From Eubacterium sp. OM08-24 (GTDB lineage: Bacteria > Bacillota > Clostridia > Oscillospirales > Acutalibacteraceae): DNA of 26,096 nt. Below, one piece after another: positions 9,157 to 18,182 of the stretch; positions within the stretch are counted from its first letter, which is position 1, and every line of letters starts with the position of its first letter. The stretch lies in contig NZ_QSTA01000008.1 of the NCBI RefSeq assembly GCF_003438075.1, positions 60,595 through 86,690 of the forward strand. The letters are read 5' to 3'. The position numbers and the translations under genes are program-made. Under the pieces are notes generated by a model. The model saw only the letters and a list, made by a program, of their open reading frames with translations, searched no databases and was not told where the DNA came from.

Positions 9157-10857
9157 ATGGCAGACTTAATCTATGGTAGCTCGGGCGTATGGTTTATGAT
9201 AGGCGCCTTGCTTGTATTCTTTATGCAATGTGGATTTGCAATGGTAGAAACAGGCTTTACACGAGCAAAAAACGCAGGTAATATCATTATGAAAAACCTG
9301 ATGGACTTCTGTATCGGTACAGTTGTTTTCAGCTTACTTGGTTTTGGACTTATGATGTCCGAAAACTATGTAGCAGGTTTCATTGGTATTCCAAGTCTTA
9401 CAATGTTTACGGATTGGACAAACTTTGATTGGAACACATTTGTATTCCAGCTTGTATTCTGTGCCACTGCCGCTACTATCGTATCAGGCTCAATGGCAGA
9501 GCGTACAAAGTTCTCTGCATACTGTGTTTACAGCGCAGTAATTTCACTCGTTGTTTATCCTATCGAGTCAGGCTGGGTTTGGAACAGTCAGGGTTGGCTT
9601 GCTCAGCTCGGTTGTGTTGACTTTGCAGGTTCTATTGTAATTCATATGGTTGGCGGTATCTCGGCACTTGTCGGCGCAATCATTCTTGGCCCTCGTATCG
9701 GTAAGTACGGCAAAAACGGCAAGGTAAACGCTATCCCAGGTCATAGCATCACACTTGGTGCTTTGGGTGTATTTATCCTTTGGTTTGCTTGGTACGGATT
9801 TAACGGTGCAGCTGCCGAAGACGGCGCAAGACTCGGTCAGATTCTTCTTACTACAACAATCGCACCTGCTGTTGCAACAGTAACTTGTATGATCTTTACA
9901 TGGATTAAGAACGGCAAGCCTGATGTTTCAATGTGTCTTAACGCATCTCTTGCAGGTCTTGTAGCAGTTACAGCAGGCTGTGCAGATGTAGACGCTATCG
10001 GTTCTGCAATCATTGGTATTGTATCAGGTATCCTCGTAGTAGTAGCAGTAGAATTTGTAGACATTAAGCTCAAGATAGATGACCCTGTCGGTGCATTTGC
10101 AGTACATGGCGTAAACGGTATGTGGGGCGGTCTTGCAGTAGGTCTTTTCGCAACTGGCAACGGTCAGGACGGCATTACAGGTCTTTTCTATGGCGGCGGT
10201 TTCGCTCAGCTTGGCAAGCAGGCTCTCGGTATCCTTTGCGTAGCATCTTGGACAGTTGTTTGTATGATCATCGTATTTACAGTAATCAAAAAGACAATCG
10301 GTCTTCGTGTAACTAAGGAAGAAGAAATGAAAGGTCTTGACATTTGCGAACACGGTCTTGTAAGTGCATATGCAGACTTTATGCCAATCGGCGTTGGTAC
10401 AGCTTCACTTGATGAAACCTTTGATGTAGAGGACAATGTTCCTGTTACAAAGGCAGTGCCTGTTCAGCTTGCAGGCAAGTATGATATGGCTACCGACGGC
10501 ACAAAGATTACTAAGATTGATATTCTCCTCAAGCAGTCAAAGCTCGAGGCACTCAAGGAAGAAATGGATAAGCTCGGCATTACAGGTATGACAGTATCTC
10601 AGGTACTCGGCTGCGGCGCTCAGAAGGGCAAGGCAGAGTATTATCGTGGTGTTGCCATTGAAAGCAACTTACTTCCTAAGATGAAAGTTGAAATTGTAGT
10701 TTGCAAAGTTCCTGTAAAGGCTGTTGTAGATGCAGCTGTAAAGGCTCTGTATACAGGTCACATCGGTGACGGCAAGATCTTCATTTATGATGTTGAAGAT
10801 GTTGTAAAGGTAAGAACAGGCGAAACAGGCTACGATGCAATGCAGGATATTGAGTAA
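9157..10857 (+). CDS. Ammonium transporter fused to a PII nitrogen-sensor domain
   Basis: A 566-residue membrane protein. Residues 1 to about 405 are an AmtB-type channel with many hydrophobic helices. The pore histidines are visible as H163 (VIHMVGG) and H317 (AVHGVNG), together with GSMAERTKFSAY. After a linker of about 45 residues, residues 451-566 form a complete PII (GlnB/GlnK) domain: QKGKAEYYRG and LPKMKVEIVV around the T-loop, then GHIGDGKIFIYDVEDV and VRTGE at the nucleotide site. Counterparts of Q39, K58, K90 and R103 of E. coli GlnB are present (Q489, K508, K540, R553). The uridylylated Tyr51 is replaced by Ile501. The frame is open from 9073, but the start at 9157 has AAGGAGAG and gives the usual N-terminus. 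Normally PII is a separate protein that plugs AmtB; here it is tethered. Confidence 0.93.
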   Translation: MADLIYGSSGVWFMIGALLVFFMQCGFAMVETGFTRAKNAGNIIMKNLMDFCIGTVVFSLLGFGLMMSENYVAGFIGIPSLTMFTDWTNFDWNTFVFQLVFCATAATIVSGSMAERTKFSAYCVYSAVISLVVYPIESGWVWNSQGWLAQLGCVDFAGSIVIHMVGGISALVGAIILGPRIGKYGKNGKVNAIPGHSITLGALGVFILWFAWYGFNGAAAEDGARLGQILLTTTIAPAVATVTCMIFTWIKNGKPDVSMCLNASLAGLVAVTAGCADVDAIGSAIIGIVSGILVVVAVEFVDIKLKIDDPVGAFAVHGVNGMWGGLAVGLFATGNGQDGITGLFYGGGFAQLGKQALGILCVASWTVVCMIIVFTVIKKTIGLRVTKEEEMKGLDICEHGLVSAYADFMPIGVGTASLDETFDVEDNVPVTKAVPVQLAGKYDMATDGTKITKIDILLKQSKLEALKEEMDKLGITGMTVSQVLGCGAQKGKAEYYRGVAIESNLLPKMKVEIVVCKVPVKAVVDAAVKALYTGHIGDGKIFIYDVEDVVKVRTGETGYDAMQDIE

Positions 10858-10898
10858 TCCTTATTACATTACCTATCCTTTTTAATTCACATAAACCG

Positions 10899-10934
10899 AA
10901 AGGGTCGACACGAGAAATTGTGTCGGCCCTTTTG
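10899..10934 (+). terminator. Terminator of the glnA-amt unit
   Basis: AAAGGGTCGACAC paired with GTGTCGGCCCTTT (one T-G pair) around a seven-base loop, followed by TTTTGGGTGTTT, about 40 bases after the transporter stop. A following 8-codon ATG reading frame (10962-10988) is not considered a gene. Confidence 0.85.
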
Positions 10935-11023
10935 GGTGTTTATTAAAGGATGGAGTGAATTATGTTTATAGAATTATCGGTCGGGTAACAAAGTAAGGCA
11001 AAAGCCAAAATTTCTGTTCCAAA

Positions 11024-11060
11024 TATAAAAGTTTGGTCAACCTTTTTTAAAGGGTTGACC
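11024..11060 (+). repeat. Dispersed palindromic repeat, copy 2
   Basis: TATAAAAGTTTGGTCAACC, an A/T centre, then GGGTTGACC. The first 19 bases match 131-185 read on the minus strand at all but one position, and GGTCAACC pairs with GGGTTGACC to form a hairpin. The copy lacks the second GGGC/GCCC hairpin of copy 1. Confidence 0.6.
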
Positions 11061-11137
11061 TGAATTTTAAATTTATTAATGTTACTCTGACATTGAGCGT
11101 AGAACAGATGAGTATTCACAAACAATTTAACAAAAAT

Positions 11138-11170
11138 AAAAGGTCTACTGTCAAAGACAATAGACCTTTT
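11138..11170 (-). terminator. Terminator of the tRNA-Leu gene
   Basis: On the minus strand, AAAGGTCTA pairs with TAGACCTTT, with TTGTC/GACAG-like pairing inside. It is followed by TTTTATTTTTG and lies immediately after the tRNA 3' end. Confidence 0.8.
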
Positions 11171-11171
11171 A

Positions 11172-11258
11172 TGGTGCCGGTGACCGGACTTGAACCGGTA
11201 CGGTATCGCTACCGGCGGATTTTGAGTCCGCTACGTCTGCCAATTCCATCACACCGGC
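11172..11258 (-). tRNA. tRNA-Leu(CAA)
   Basis: On the minus strand an 87-base tRNA folds fully. The 7-bp acceptor stem is GCCGGTG/CACCGGC with discriminator A and an encoded CCA end. The anticodon stem GCGGA/TCCGC carries loop CTCAAAA, giving anticodon CAA (reads UUG). A long variable arm (GGTA-GCGA-TACC) is typical of leucine tRNAs, and the T loop GTTCAAGTC is present. It stands alone between the nitrogen and purine operons with its own promoter and terminator. Confidence 0.95.
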
Positions 11259-11270
11259 AAATACAAATTA

Positions 11271-11299
11271 ATTATACAGTATTAATTAAAAAAAATCAA
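11271..11299 (-). promoter_or_regulatory. tRNA-Leu promoter
   Basis: Read on the minus strand: TTGATT, 17-base spacer, perfect TATAAT, ending 12 bases before the tRNA 5' end. Confidence 0.75.
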
Positions 11300-11407
11300 G
11301 TGTAAATTTCATTTCTTTTTAAATATCCATAAATATTCCCTTACAGAATATAAAACAGCATAAAAACAGGAAATTTTACATTTTTTTAATTTTTAATATC
11401 ATTTTAG

Positions 11408-11436
11408 TTGCTTATTTAAAAAAATTATATTATAAT
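11408..11436 (+). promoter_or_regulatory. Promoter of the purine operon
   Basis: TTGCTT, 17-base spacer, perfect TATAAT, about 50 bases before purC. The predicted leader contains a small GCAG-TCAAGG-CTGC hairpin (11455-11468) just ahead of the ribosome binding site. No purine riboswitch or PurR-box pair was recognised in 11259-11488, which otherwise holds nothing. Confidence 0.65.
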
Positions 11437-11488
11437 ATATCTGTATTTTTATTAGCAGTCAAGGCTGCAATTTATGGAGGAATGTCAA

Positions 11489-12196
11489 ATGGATAAAAAA
11501 GAGCTTCTTTATGAAGGTAAAGCAAAAAAAGTATTTTCAACAGAGAATCCTGACTACTGTATAGTTTCTTACAAAGATGACGCTACTGCTTTTAACGGTG
11601 AGAAAAAGGGCACAATCATCGGTAAGGGTGTTGTAAACAACCGTATGAGCAACTTTATGTTTAAGCTTCTTGAGAAAAAGGGTATTCCTACCGATTTCGT
11701 TGAAGAGCTTAACGACAGAGATACTGTTCTTAAAAAGGTTGAAATCGTACCTCTCGAGGTTATCGTAAGAAATAAGGCAGCAGGCAGCCTTTCAAAAAGA
11801 CTTGGTCTTCCTGAGGGCACACCAATGAAAACTCCTGTTCTTGAGTTCTGCTATAAGAACGATGAGCTTGGTGACCCTATGGTAAACGAATACCACATTC
11901 TTGCAGCAGGCTTTGCTACTAAGGAAGAGATTGATACTATTTCAAAGTACGCTCTCAGAATTAACGAAATTATGATTGACTTCTTTAAGGAGTGCAAGGT
12001 TGACCTTATCGACTTTAAGATTGAGTTCGGCAGATACAAGGGCGAAATTCTCCTTGCTGACGAAATCTCTCCTGATACTTGCCGTTTCTGGGATATGGAT
12101 ACTCAGGAAAAACTCGACAAAGACCGTTTCCGCAGAGATATGGGCGGTGTTGAAGAGGCTTATGCCGAGATGATGAAGCGTATCGGCTTAGCATAA
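11489..12196 (+). CDS. purC: Phosphoribosylaminoimidazole-succinocarboxamide synthase (SAICAR synthetase)
   Basis: A 235-residue cytosolic ligase of de novo purine synthesis. It joins aspartate to CAIR with ATP to make SAICAR, which PurB, encoded two genes downstream, then cleaves. Family motifs run in order: [11 protein letters not shown] at residue 6, [29 protein letters not shown] near residue 90, DFKIEFGR near 175 and [14 protein letters not shown] near 190. Length is typical. The frame is open from 11474, but the start at 11489 is preceded by GGAGGA at eight bases, whereas an ATG at 11474 would have no site. First gene of the operon, directly after a strong promoter. Confidence 0.95.
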   Translation: MDKKELLYEGKAKKVFSTENPDYCIVSYKDDATAFNGEKKGTIIGKGVVNNRMSNFMFKLLEKKGIPTDFVEELNDRDTVLKKVEIVPLEVIVRNKAAGSLSKRLGLPEGTPMKTPVLEFCYKNDELGDPMVNEYHILAAGFATKEEIDTISKYALRINEIMIDFFKECKVDLIDFKIEFGRYKGEILLADEISPDTCRFWDMDTQEKLDKDRFRRDMGGVEEAYAEMMKRIGLA

Positions 12197-12224
12197 TAAT
12201 CTGTTTAAATATACATTTACAAAT

Positions 12225-12236
12225 CCCGTTTTCGGG
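12225..12236 (+). other. Small hairpin between purC and purF
   Basis: CCCG-TTTT-CGGG without a following U-run, in the 75-base gap, the longest in the operon. It might adjust mRNA stability or translation of purF. It does not look like a terminator. Confidence 0.3.
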
Positions 12237-12271
12237 CATTAGTTTGATATTTTTACGGATGGTGGCGCTTT

Positions 12272-13729
12272 TTGAAAAATTCTTTCGATAATTACGCAAA
12301 AGAAGGACTGCACGAGGAATGCGGTGTTTTCGGAATATTTAGTGACGGCACAATTAACCCTGCCTATGCTTGCTACAACGGCTTGCTTGCTTTGCAGCAT
12401 CGTGGTCAGGAAAGCTGTGGTATTGCCGTTACAGATGACGGTGTAATAGATTATCATAAGGATATGGGACTTGTTACCGAGGTTTTTAATAACCGTATTC
12501 TTGACTCTTTGCAAGGTCAGATGGGTATTGCTCATGTCCGTTATTCGACTGCCGGTGGCTCTGTGCTTGAAAATTCACAACCTCTCGTTATGCGTTATGT
12601 CAAGGGTACGCTTGCGGTGGCTCACAACGGCAACCTTACCAACGCCCTCGAAATTCGCAGTCAGCTTGAACAGACAGGTGCTATTTTTCAGACCACTATT
12701 GACTCTGAGGCTATCTGTTATGTTATTGCAAGAGAAAGACTTAAATGTCATTCTGTTGAGGAGGCAGTTGCCCGCACAATGAGGGTTATTAAGGGTGCAT
12801 ATTCTCTGCTTGTTATGAGCCCGAGAAAGCTGATTGCTGCTCGTGACCCACATGGTTTTCGTCCTCTTTGCATGGGTAAATACAATGATTCCGTAGTGTT
12901 TGCAAGCGAGAGTGCTGCTCTTGACGCCTGCGGAGCAAAGTTTATTCGTGATATTGAACCCGGCGAAATTGTGGTTGTTGACAATAAAGAAATCCGCAGT
13001 ATTAAACCGGATTTCGGAGAAGAAAAAAAGCAGTCGCTTTGTATTTTTGAATATATTTATTTTGCCCGCTCGGACTCCTTTATTGACGGTATAAGCGTTT
13101 ATGAGGCAAGAAAACAGGCAGGCAGAATTTTGGCAAGGGAGTTTCCTGTTGATGCCGATATGGTAGTCGGCGTGCCCGAGTCGGGTATTGACGCAGCTAT
13201 CGGTTACAGCGAGGAATCGGGAATCCCTTATGAAAAAGCTATTGTAAAAAACAGCTATATAGGCAGAACTTTCATTAAACCCAGTCAGAAAGAGCGTATG
13301 AAGAGTGTGCGCATAAAGCTGAACCCTATTGCCGATAAAATCAAGGGTAAGCGTGTTGTTATTATTGATGACAGCATTGTGCGTGGTACTACTGTTGACA
13401 GAATCGTCACTATGCTCCGTGAAGCAGGTGCAAAAGAAGTTCATATGCGCATCAGTTCGCCCCCTTTTATGTGGCCATGCTACTACGGTACGGATATTCC
13501 GTCAAGAGGAGAACTTATCGCCTGCAACCATACGGTTGAAGAAATCCGTCAGCTCAGCGGTGCGGATTCGCTTGGTTATTTGCCCGCAGACAGCTTGCGT
13601 GAAATGTTGCACAATGCTCCGATAGGCTTTTGTGATGCTTGTTTCAGCGGTAATTATCCTGCTGAAATTACCAAAAAGACCTTTAAGGGCAAAGAGCGTG
13701 GCGGTATGAATTTTGATAAAAAATGCTGA
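12272..13729 (+). CDS. purF: Amidophosphoribosyltransferase
   Basis: A 485-residue enzyme of the first committed purine step: PRPP plus glutamine gives phosphoribosylamine. The class II amidotransferase domain has its nucleophile at Cys17 (EECGVFGIF), implying a 16-residue propeptide, followed by LQHRGQESCGIAV and AHNGNLTN. The PRPP-binding motif is VVIIDDSIVRGTT near residue 365. Cysteines in SLCIFEY, MWPCYYG and GFCDACFSG fit the 4Fe-4S (Bacillus-type) class. The start codon is TTG with a GGATGGTGG stretch six or more bases upstream; an ATG at 12259 is out of frame and reaches a stop after ten codons. Thirty bases separate it from purB. Confidence 0.95.
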   Translation: MKNSFDNYAKEGLHEECGVFGIFSDGTINPAYACYNGLLALQHRGQESCGIAVTDDGVIDYHKDMGLVTEVFNNRILDSLQGQMGIAHVRYSTAGGSVLENSQPLVMRYVKGTLAVAHNGNLTNALEIRSQLEQTGAIFQTTIDSEAICYVIARERLKCHSVEEAVARTMRVIKGAYSLLVMSPRKLIAARDPHGFRPLCMGKYNDSVVFASESAALDACGAKFIRDIEPGEIVVVDNKEIRSIKPDFGEEKKQSLCIFEYIYFARSDSFIDGISVYEARKQAGRILAREFPVDADMVVGVPESGIDAAIGYSEESGIPYEKAIVKNSYIGRTFIKPSQKERMKSVRIKLNPIADKIKGKRVVIIDDSIVRGTTVDRIVTMLREAGAKEVHMRISSPPFMWPCYYGTDIPSRGELIACNHTVEEIRQLSGADSLGYLPADSLREMLHNAPIGFCDACFSGNYPAEITKKTFKGKERGGMNFDKKC

Positions 13730-13759
13730 TAATTCTAAATTCTGAAAGGATTTACTAAT

Positions 13760-15196
13760 ATGATTAAGGATACCTATGAGTCACCCTTGTCTGCAAGATA
13801 TGCAAGCAAGGAAATGAAATATATTTTTTCTCCCGATATGAAATTCCGTACCTGGAGAAAACTTTGGATTGCTCTTGCTGAGGCTGAAATGGAACTTGGA
13901 CTTCCTATCACTCAGGAGCAAATTGACGAACTTAAGGCTCACGCTGACGATATTAACTATGAGGTTGCTCAGGAGAGAGAAAAGCTCGTTCGCCATGATG
14001 TAATGTCACATGTTTATGCTTACGGTGAGCAGTGCCCTAACGCAAAGGGTATTATTCACCTTGGCGCAACTTCTTGCTATGTAGGCGACAATACAGATAT
14101 TATTATTATGACAGAGGGCTTAAAGCTCATCAGAAACAAGCTCATTACAGTAATTCGTAATCTTGCTAAATTTGCAGATGAGTACAAGGCTCTTCCTACA
14201 CTTGCATTCACACATTTTCAGCCTGCTCAGCCAACAACAGTAGGCAAGAGAGCAACTCTTTGGTTACAGGAATTGCTTATGGACCTTGAAGATGTAGAGT
14301 ATCAGCTTTCAAAGGCTAAGCTGCTCGGTTCAAAGGGTACAACAGGTACTCAGGCAAGCTTTTTGGAGCTTTTCGAGGGCGACCACGAAAAATGTAAGGC
14401 ACTCGACAAGAAAATTGCTCAAAAAATGGGTTATAATTCTTGCTTTGCCGTTTCAGGTCAGACCTACTCAAGAAAGCTCGATTCTCAGTTTTTAAATGTA
14501 CTCGCAGGCATTGCTCAGAGTGCGTCTAAATTCTCAAACGATATTCGTCTTTTACAGCACCTTAAAGAGGTTGAAGAGCCGTTTGAAAAGAATCAGATCG
14601 GTTCATCGGCAATGGCTTACAAGCGCAATCCTATGCGTTCGGAGCGTATCGGCTCACTTTCTCGTTATGTAATGTGTGATGTGCTCAACGGCTATTTCAC
14701 AACTGCTACACAGTGGTTTGAGAGGACTCTTGATGACTCGGCTAACAAGCGTTTGAGTATTCCAGAGGCATTCCTTGCCGTTGACGGTATACTTTCACTT
14801 TACGCAAATGTTGCCGACGGTCTTGTGGTATATCCAAAGGTTATTGAACAGCGCCTCAGAAAAGAGCTGCCGTTTATGGCTACCGAAAATATTATGATGG
14901 ACGCAGTTAAGTACAGAGGTGCTGACAGACAGCAGCTCCACGAGAGAATTCGTGTTCATTCAATGGCTGCATCTAAGGTTATTAAGGAAGAGGGCGGCGA
15001 AAACGACCTCTTAGAGAGAATTGCCAACGATGAGGCTTTCGGCGTAACTTTAGAGGATCTCGAAAAGATTTTACAGCCTGAAAAATATACAGGCAGAGCA
15101 AAAGAGCAGACCGAGGATTTCCTCGCAGAAATGGTACAGCCTGTTCTTGATAAATATGCTGACATTGAGTCAGACAAGCCTGAAATCAATGTATAA
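13760..15196 (+). CDS. purB: Adenylosuccinate lyase
   Basis: A 478-residue member of the fumarase/aspartase superfamily, typical in length. It removes fumarate from SAICAR (made by PurC) and from adenylosuccinate (made by PurA), so both neighbours supply its substrates. Motifs are HLGATSCYVGDNTD near residue 95, FTHFQPAQPTTVGKR near 155, and the superfamily signature loop GSSAMAYKRNPMRSE near 282, which carries the catalytic serine. The ATG has GAAAGGATT upstream. It lies 30 bases after purF and 43 before purA. Confidence 0.95.
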   Translation: MIKDTYESPLSARYASKEMKYIFSPDMKFRTWRKLWIALAEAEMELGLPITQEQIDELKAHADDINYEVAQEREKLVRHDVMSHVYAYGEQCPNAKGIIHLGATSCYVGDNTDIIIMTEGLKLIRNKLITVIRNLAKFADEYKALPTLAFTHFQPAQPTTVGKRATLWLQELLMDLEDVEYQLSKAKLLGSKGTTGTQASFLELFEGDHEKCKALDKKIAQKMGYNSCFAVSGQTYSRKLDSQFLNVLAGIAQSASKFSNDIRLLQHLKEVEEPFEKNQIGSSAMAYKRNPMRSERIGSLSRYVMCDVLNGYFTTATQWFERTLDDSANKRLSIPEAFLAVDGILSLYANVADGLVVYPKVIEQRLRKELPFMATENIMMDAVKYRGADRQQLHERIRVHSMAASKVIKEEGGENDLLERIANDEAFGVTLEDLEKILQPEKYTGRAKEQTEDFLAEMVQPVLDKYADIESDKPEINV

Positions 15197-15239
15197 AACT
15201 AATACATTTGTATTTATATATTAAGGAGTTTTACAAATT

Positions 15240-16517
15240 ATGGTTAAAGCAATAGTAGGTGCAAACTGGGGAGATGAAGGTAAGGGTAAAATTACCGATG
15301 TTCTCGCAAATGACAGTGACATTGTAATTCGCTTTCAGGGCGGTGCAAATGCAGGTCATACTATCGTAAATGAATATGGCAAGTTTGCTTTGCATCAGCT
15401 CCCATCCGGTGTATTTCATCAGAATATTACTAATATTATTGGCAACGGCGTTGCTTTCAGCGTTGAAAATTTCGTAAAAGAAATCGCTGAGCTTGAGAGC
15501 AGAGGAGTACCAAAGCCAAAGATTATTATTTCAGACAGAGCGCAGATAGTTATGCCTTATCATGTTGCTTTTGATTGTTACGAGGAGGAGCGCCTCGGCA
15601 AAAATTCCTTTGGCTCTACAAAGAGCGGTATTGCTCCGTTCTATTCAGACAAATACTCAAAAATCGGTTTCCAGATTAACGAGCTTTACGATGATCCTGA
15701 TTCTCTCAGAGAGAAAATCAGACACGCTCTCGGCATTAAAAATGCTATTCTCAAGAATCTCTACAACAAGCCTGAGATTACAGAGGAAGAAGTATTTGAT
15801 AAGTTAATGGAATACAAAGAGGCACTTGCTCTTTATGTTGGAGATACTTTTGAGTTTATTCATAATGCGCTCAAAGATGGCAAGAATATTCTTTTGGAGG
15901 GTCAGCTTGGCTCACTTAAGGATACTGACTTTGGTATCTATCCAATGGTTACATCTTCAAATACAATCGCCGGCTACGGTGCAGTAGGCGCAGGTATTCC
16001 GCCATACGAGATTAAAGAGGTTATCACTGTTGTTAAGGCTTACTCAAGCGCAGTAGGCGCAGGTGAATTTGTTTCTGAAATTTTTGGCGAAGAGGCAGAT
16101 GAGCTTAGAAGAAGAGGCGGCGACGGCGGCGAATTCGGTGCCACAACAGGCAGACCTCGCAGAATGGGTTGGCTTGACCTTGTGGCTACTCGTTACGGCT
16201 GTAAGGTACAGGGCGCAACACAGGTTGCATTTACTGTTCTTGATGTTCTCGGCTACCTTGACGAAATTCCTGTATGCGTTGGTTATGAGCTTGACGGCGA
16301 AGTTATCGACTACTTCCCATCTACAACAAAGCTCAAGAGATGCAAGCCTATTCTCAAGAAATTAAAGGGCTGGAAATGCTCAATTTCAGGCATTAAAGAG
16401 TACGACAAACTTCCTAAGGAATGTCGTGACTATATTGAATTTGCAGAAGAGCAGATTGGTGTGCCGATTAAGATTGTATCTAACGGTCCATCAAGAGATG
16501 ATATTATTTACAGATAA
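15240..16517 (+). CDS. purA: Adenylosuccinate synthase
   Basis: A 425-residue enzyme that joins IMP and aspartate using GTP, the first step from IMP to AMP. Motifs are WGDEGKGKITD at residue 10 (the GTP-binding loop with the catalytic Asp), GGANAGHTI near residue 37 (catalytic His), and GATTGRPRRMGWLD near 300. Length matches the bacterial family. It has a strong ribosome binding site (AAGGAG, nine bases from ATG) and lies 18 bases ahead of guaA, so the AMP and GMP branches are made from one transcript. Confidence 0.96.
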   Translation: MVKAIVGANWGDEGKGKITDVLANDSDIVIRFQGGANAGHTIVNEYGKFALHQLPSGVFHQNITNIIGNGVAFSVENFVKEIAELESRGVPKPKIIISDRAQIVMPYHVAFDCYEEERLGKNSFGSTKSGIAPFYSDKYSKIGFQINELYDDPDSLREKIRHALGIKNAILKNLYNKPEITEEEVFDKLMEYKEALALYVGDTFEFIHNALKDGKNILLEGQLGSLKDTDFGIYPMVTSSNTIAGYGAVGAGIPPYEIKEVITVVKAYSSAVGAGEFVSEIFGEEADELRRRGGDGGEFGATTGRPRRMGWLDLVATRYGCKVQGATQVAFTVLDVLGYLDEIPVCVGYELDGEVIDYFPSTTKLKRCKPILKKLKGWKCSISGIKEYDKLPKECRDYIEFAEEQIGVPIKIVSNGPSRDDIIYR

Positions 16518-16535
16518 ACAAAGGCTGGTAATGTA

Positions 16536-18083
16536 ATGGAAAACAAAGAAAGAGTAATTGTCCTCGACTTTGGCGGACAGTATAATCAGCTTATTGCAAG
16601 GCGAGTTCGTGAGTGCAATGTGTATTGTGAAATACTGCCTTACACAGTCAGCCTTGACAAAATTAAAGAATTAAATCCGACCGGTATTATTTTTACCGGC
16701 GGCCCTAACAGCGTGTACGATGAAAGCTCACCGCACATTGCAAAAGAAATTTTTGAGCTTAATATACCGATTCTCGGCATTTGCTACGGATGTCAGCTTA
16801 TGGCATACACCCTCGGCGGTGTTGTAACTGCTGCCACAGATAACTCGTCTTGTGAGTATGGCAAGACAATGACTAACTACAATAAAAACGATGTTATCTT
16901 TGCGAATGTGCCTGAGCATGGTATTTCTTGGATGAGCCATCGTGACTATATCAGCACAGTTCCTGACGGATTTTCCATTACTGCAACAACAGCTGTTTGT
17001 CCTGTTGCTGCTATGAGTTGCCCTGAAAGAAAACTTTACGGTGTGCAGTTCCATCCGGAAGTTAATCACACAGAAAACGGTAAAGATATGCTCCGTTCAT
17101 TCCTTTATGATGTTTGCGGTTGTAAAGGTGAATGGCAGATGGATAGTTTCATCGATTCAACAGTTGCTAAACTTAAAGAGCAAATCGGCGACAAGGGAGT
17201 AGTCCTCGGACTTTCCGGCGGTGTTGATTCATCAGTAGCAGCCGCACTTTTAAGTAAGGCGGTTGGCAAGCAGCTTACATGCGTTTTTGTAGATCAGGGA
17301 CTTATGCGTAAAGACGAGGGCGATTTTGTAGAACAGACTTTTACAAAGCTCTTTGATATGAATTTTGTCCGCATTAATTGTCAGGAAGAGTTTCTCTCAA
17401 AGCTCAAGGGCGTTTCAGAGCCTGAGGCAAAGAGAAAGATTATCGGTACAGAATTTTATAATGTGTTCTGGAATAAGATTCGTGAAAGCTATGGCAGCGG
17501 CTATTTTGCACAGGGCACAATTTATCCTGACAGAATCGAGAGTGGCAAGGGTGATGCTGCAAAGATTAAGACCCACCACAATCAGGTTGAAGTTCCTCAG
17601 GATATCACCTTTGAGGGCATTATTGAGCCTTTGCAGGATTTATTTAAGGACGAAGTGCGTGTAGTTGGCGAAAAACTCGGACTTCCGCACGAGCTTGTAT
17701 GGCGTCAGCCGTTCCCAGGCCCGGGACTTGGCGTTAGAGTAATCGGTGAGGTTACAGCAGAAAAGGTTAAGATTTTGCAGGAGGCAGACGCTATCCTCAG
17801 AGAAGAAATGGATAAGTGCGGCTATGCATCACAGATGAGCCAGTTCTTTGCAGTCCTTCCGGGCGTAAAGACAGTAGGCGTAATGGGTGACTCCCGTACC
17901 TATGACGAGCTCGTTGCAATCAGAGCCGTAACTACCGATGACTTTATGACAGCCGATTGGGCAAAAATCCCTTACGATATTCTCGGCAGAGTTTCAAGCC
18001 GAATCATTAATGAAGTTGAACATGTAAATAGAGTAGTTTACGATATAACCTCAAAACCACCGGGAACAGTGGAGTGGGAGTAA
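16536..18083 (+). CDS. guaA: GMP synthase (glutamine-hydrolysing)
   Basis: A 515-residue enzyme converting XMP to GMP with ATP and glutamine. The N-terminal class I amidotransferase has Cys83 in GICYGCQL and the His-Glu part in [13 protein letters not shown]. The ATP-pyrophosphatase domain has the P-loop LSGGVDSSV near residue 228. The C-terminal dimerization domain ends with the conserved [17 protein letters not shown]. The ribosome binding site is weak (AAAGG, about 11 bases away). It is the last gene of the purine operon. The conserved 3' end of guaA is a known target for tyrosine-integrase islands, and an integrase-bearing element begins right after the stop, so the last codons may belong to the attachment site. 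Confidence 0.96.
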   Translation: MENKERVIVLDFGGQYNQLIARRVRECNVYCEILPYTVSLDKIKELNPTGIIFTGGPNSVYDESSPHIAKEIFELNIPILGICYGCQLMAYTLGGVVTAATDNSSCEYGKTMTNYNKNDVIFANVPEHGISWMSHRDYISTVPDGFSITATTAVCPVAAMSCPERKLYGVQFHPEVNHTENGKDMLRSFLYDVCGCKGEWQMDSFIDSTVAKLKEQIGDKGVVLGLSGGVDSSVAAALLSKAVGKQLTCVFVDQGLMRKDEGDFVEQTFTKLFDMNFVRINCQEEFLSKLKGVSEPEAKRKIIGTEFYNVFWNKIRESYGSGYFAQGTIYPDRIESGKGDAAKIKTHHNQVEVPQDITFEGIIEPLQDLFKDEVRVVGEKLGLPHELVWRQPFPGPGLGVRVIGEVTAEKVKILQEADAILREEMDKCGYASQMSQFFAVLPGVKTVGVMGDSRTYDELVAIRAVTTDDFMTADWAKIPYDILGRVSSRIINEVEHVNRVVYDITSKPPGTVEWE

Positions 18084-18101
18084 CCACGCAAGCTATGAAA
18101 A

Positions 18102-18161
18102 CGCCCTATTTACAAGGGCTTCAAGAGTTTTGCTACCTCAAATGGCAACATTTTGGCAACA
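18102..18161. other. Candidate left attachment-site arm region
   Basis: Contains a GCCCT-ATTTACA-AGGGC hairpin (about 18105-18121) and two direct copies of TGGCAACA at 18143-18150 and 18154-18161, 11 bases apart. Tandem short direct repeats near an element end are typical arm-type binding sites for tyrosine integrases of the Tn916/phage kind. The core site is probably within the last guaA codons. Both points are inference. Confidence 0.45.
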
Positions 18162-18182
18162 ATATAATATTCACAAAAGTTT

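Noticed and set aside
10962..10988. Eight-codon ATG reading frame with a GGAG-like site
   Set aside because: Too short and placed just after a terminator without a promoter; no support for a gene.
11259..11488. Purine riboswitch or PurR-box pair before purC
   Set aside because: No conserved three-way-junction bases or paired PurR-type boxes were recognised; only a promoter and a small hairpin are visible.
12575..13444. 289-codon open frame on the minus strand opposite purF
   Set aside because: It lies wholly antisense to purF, whose motifs are clear, has no ribosome binding site, and its product is unlike any family. It is a by-product of purF codon use.
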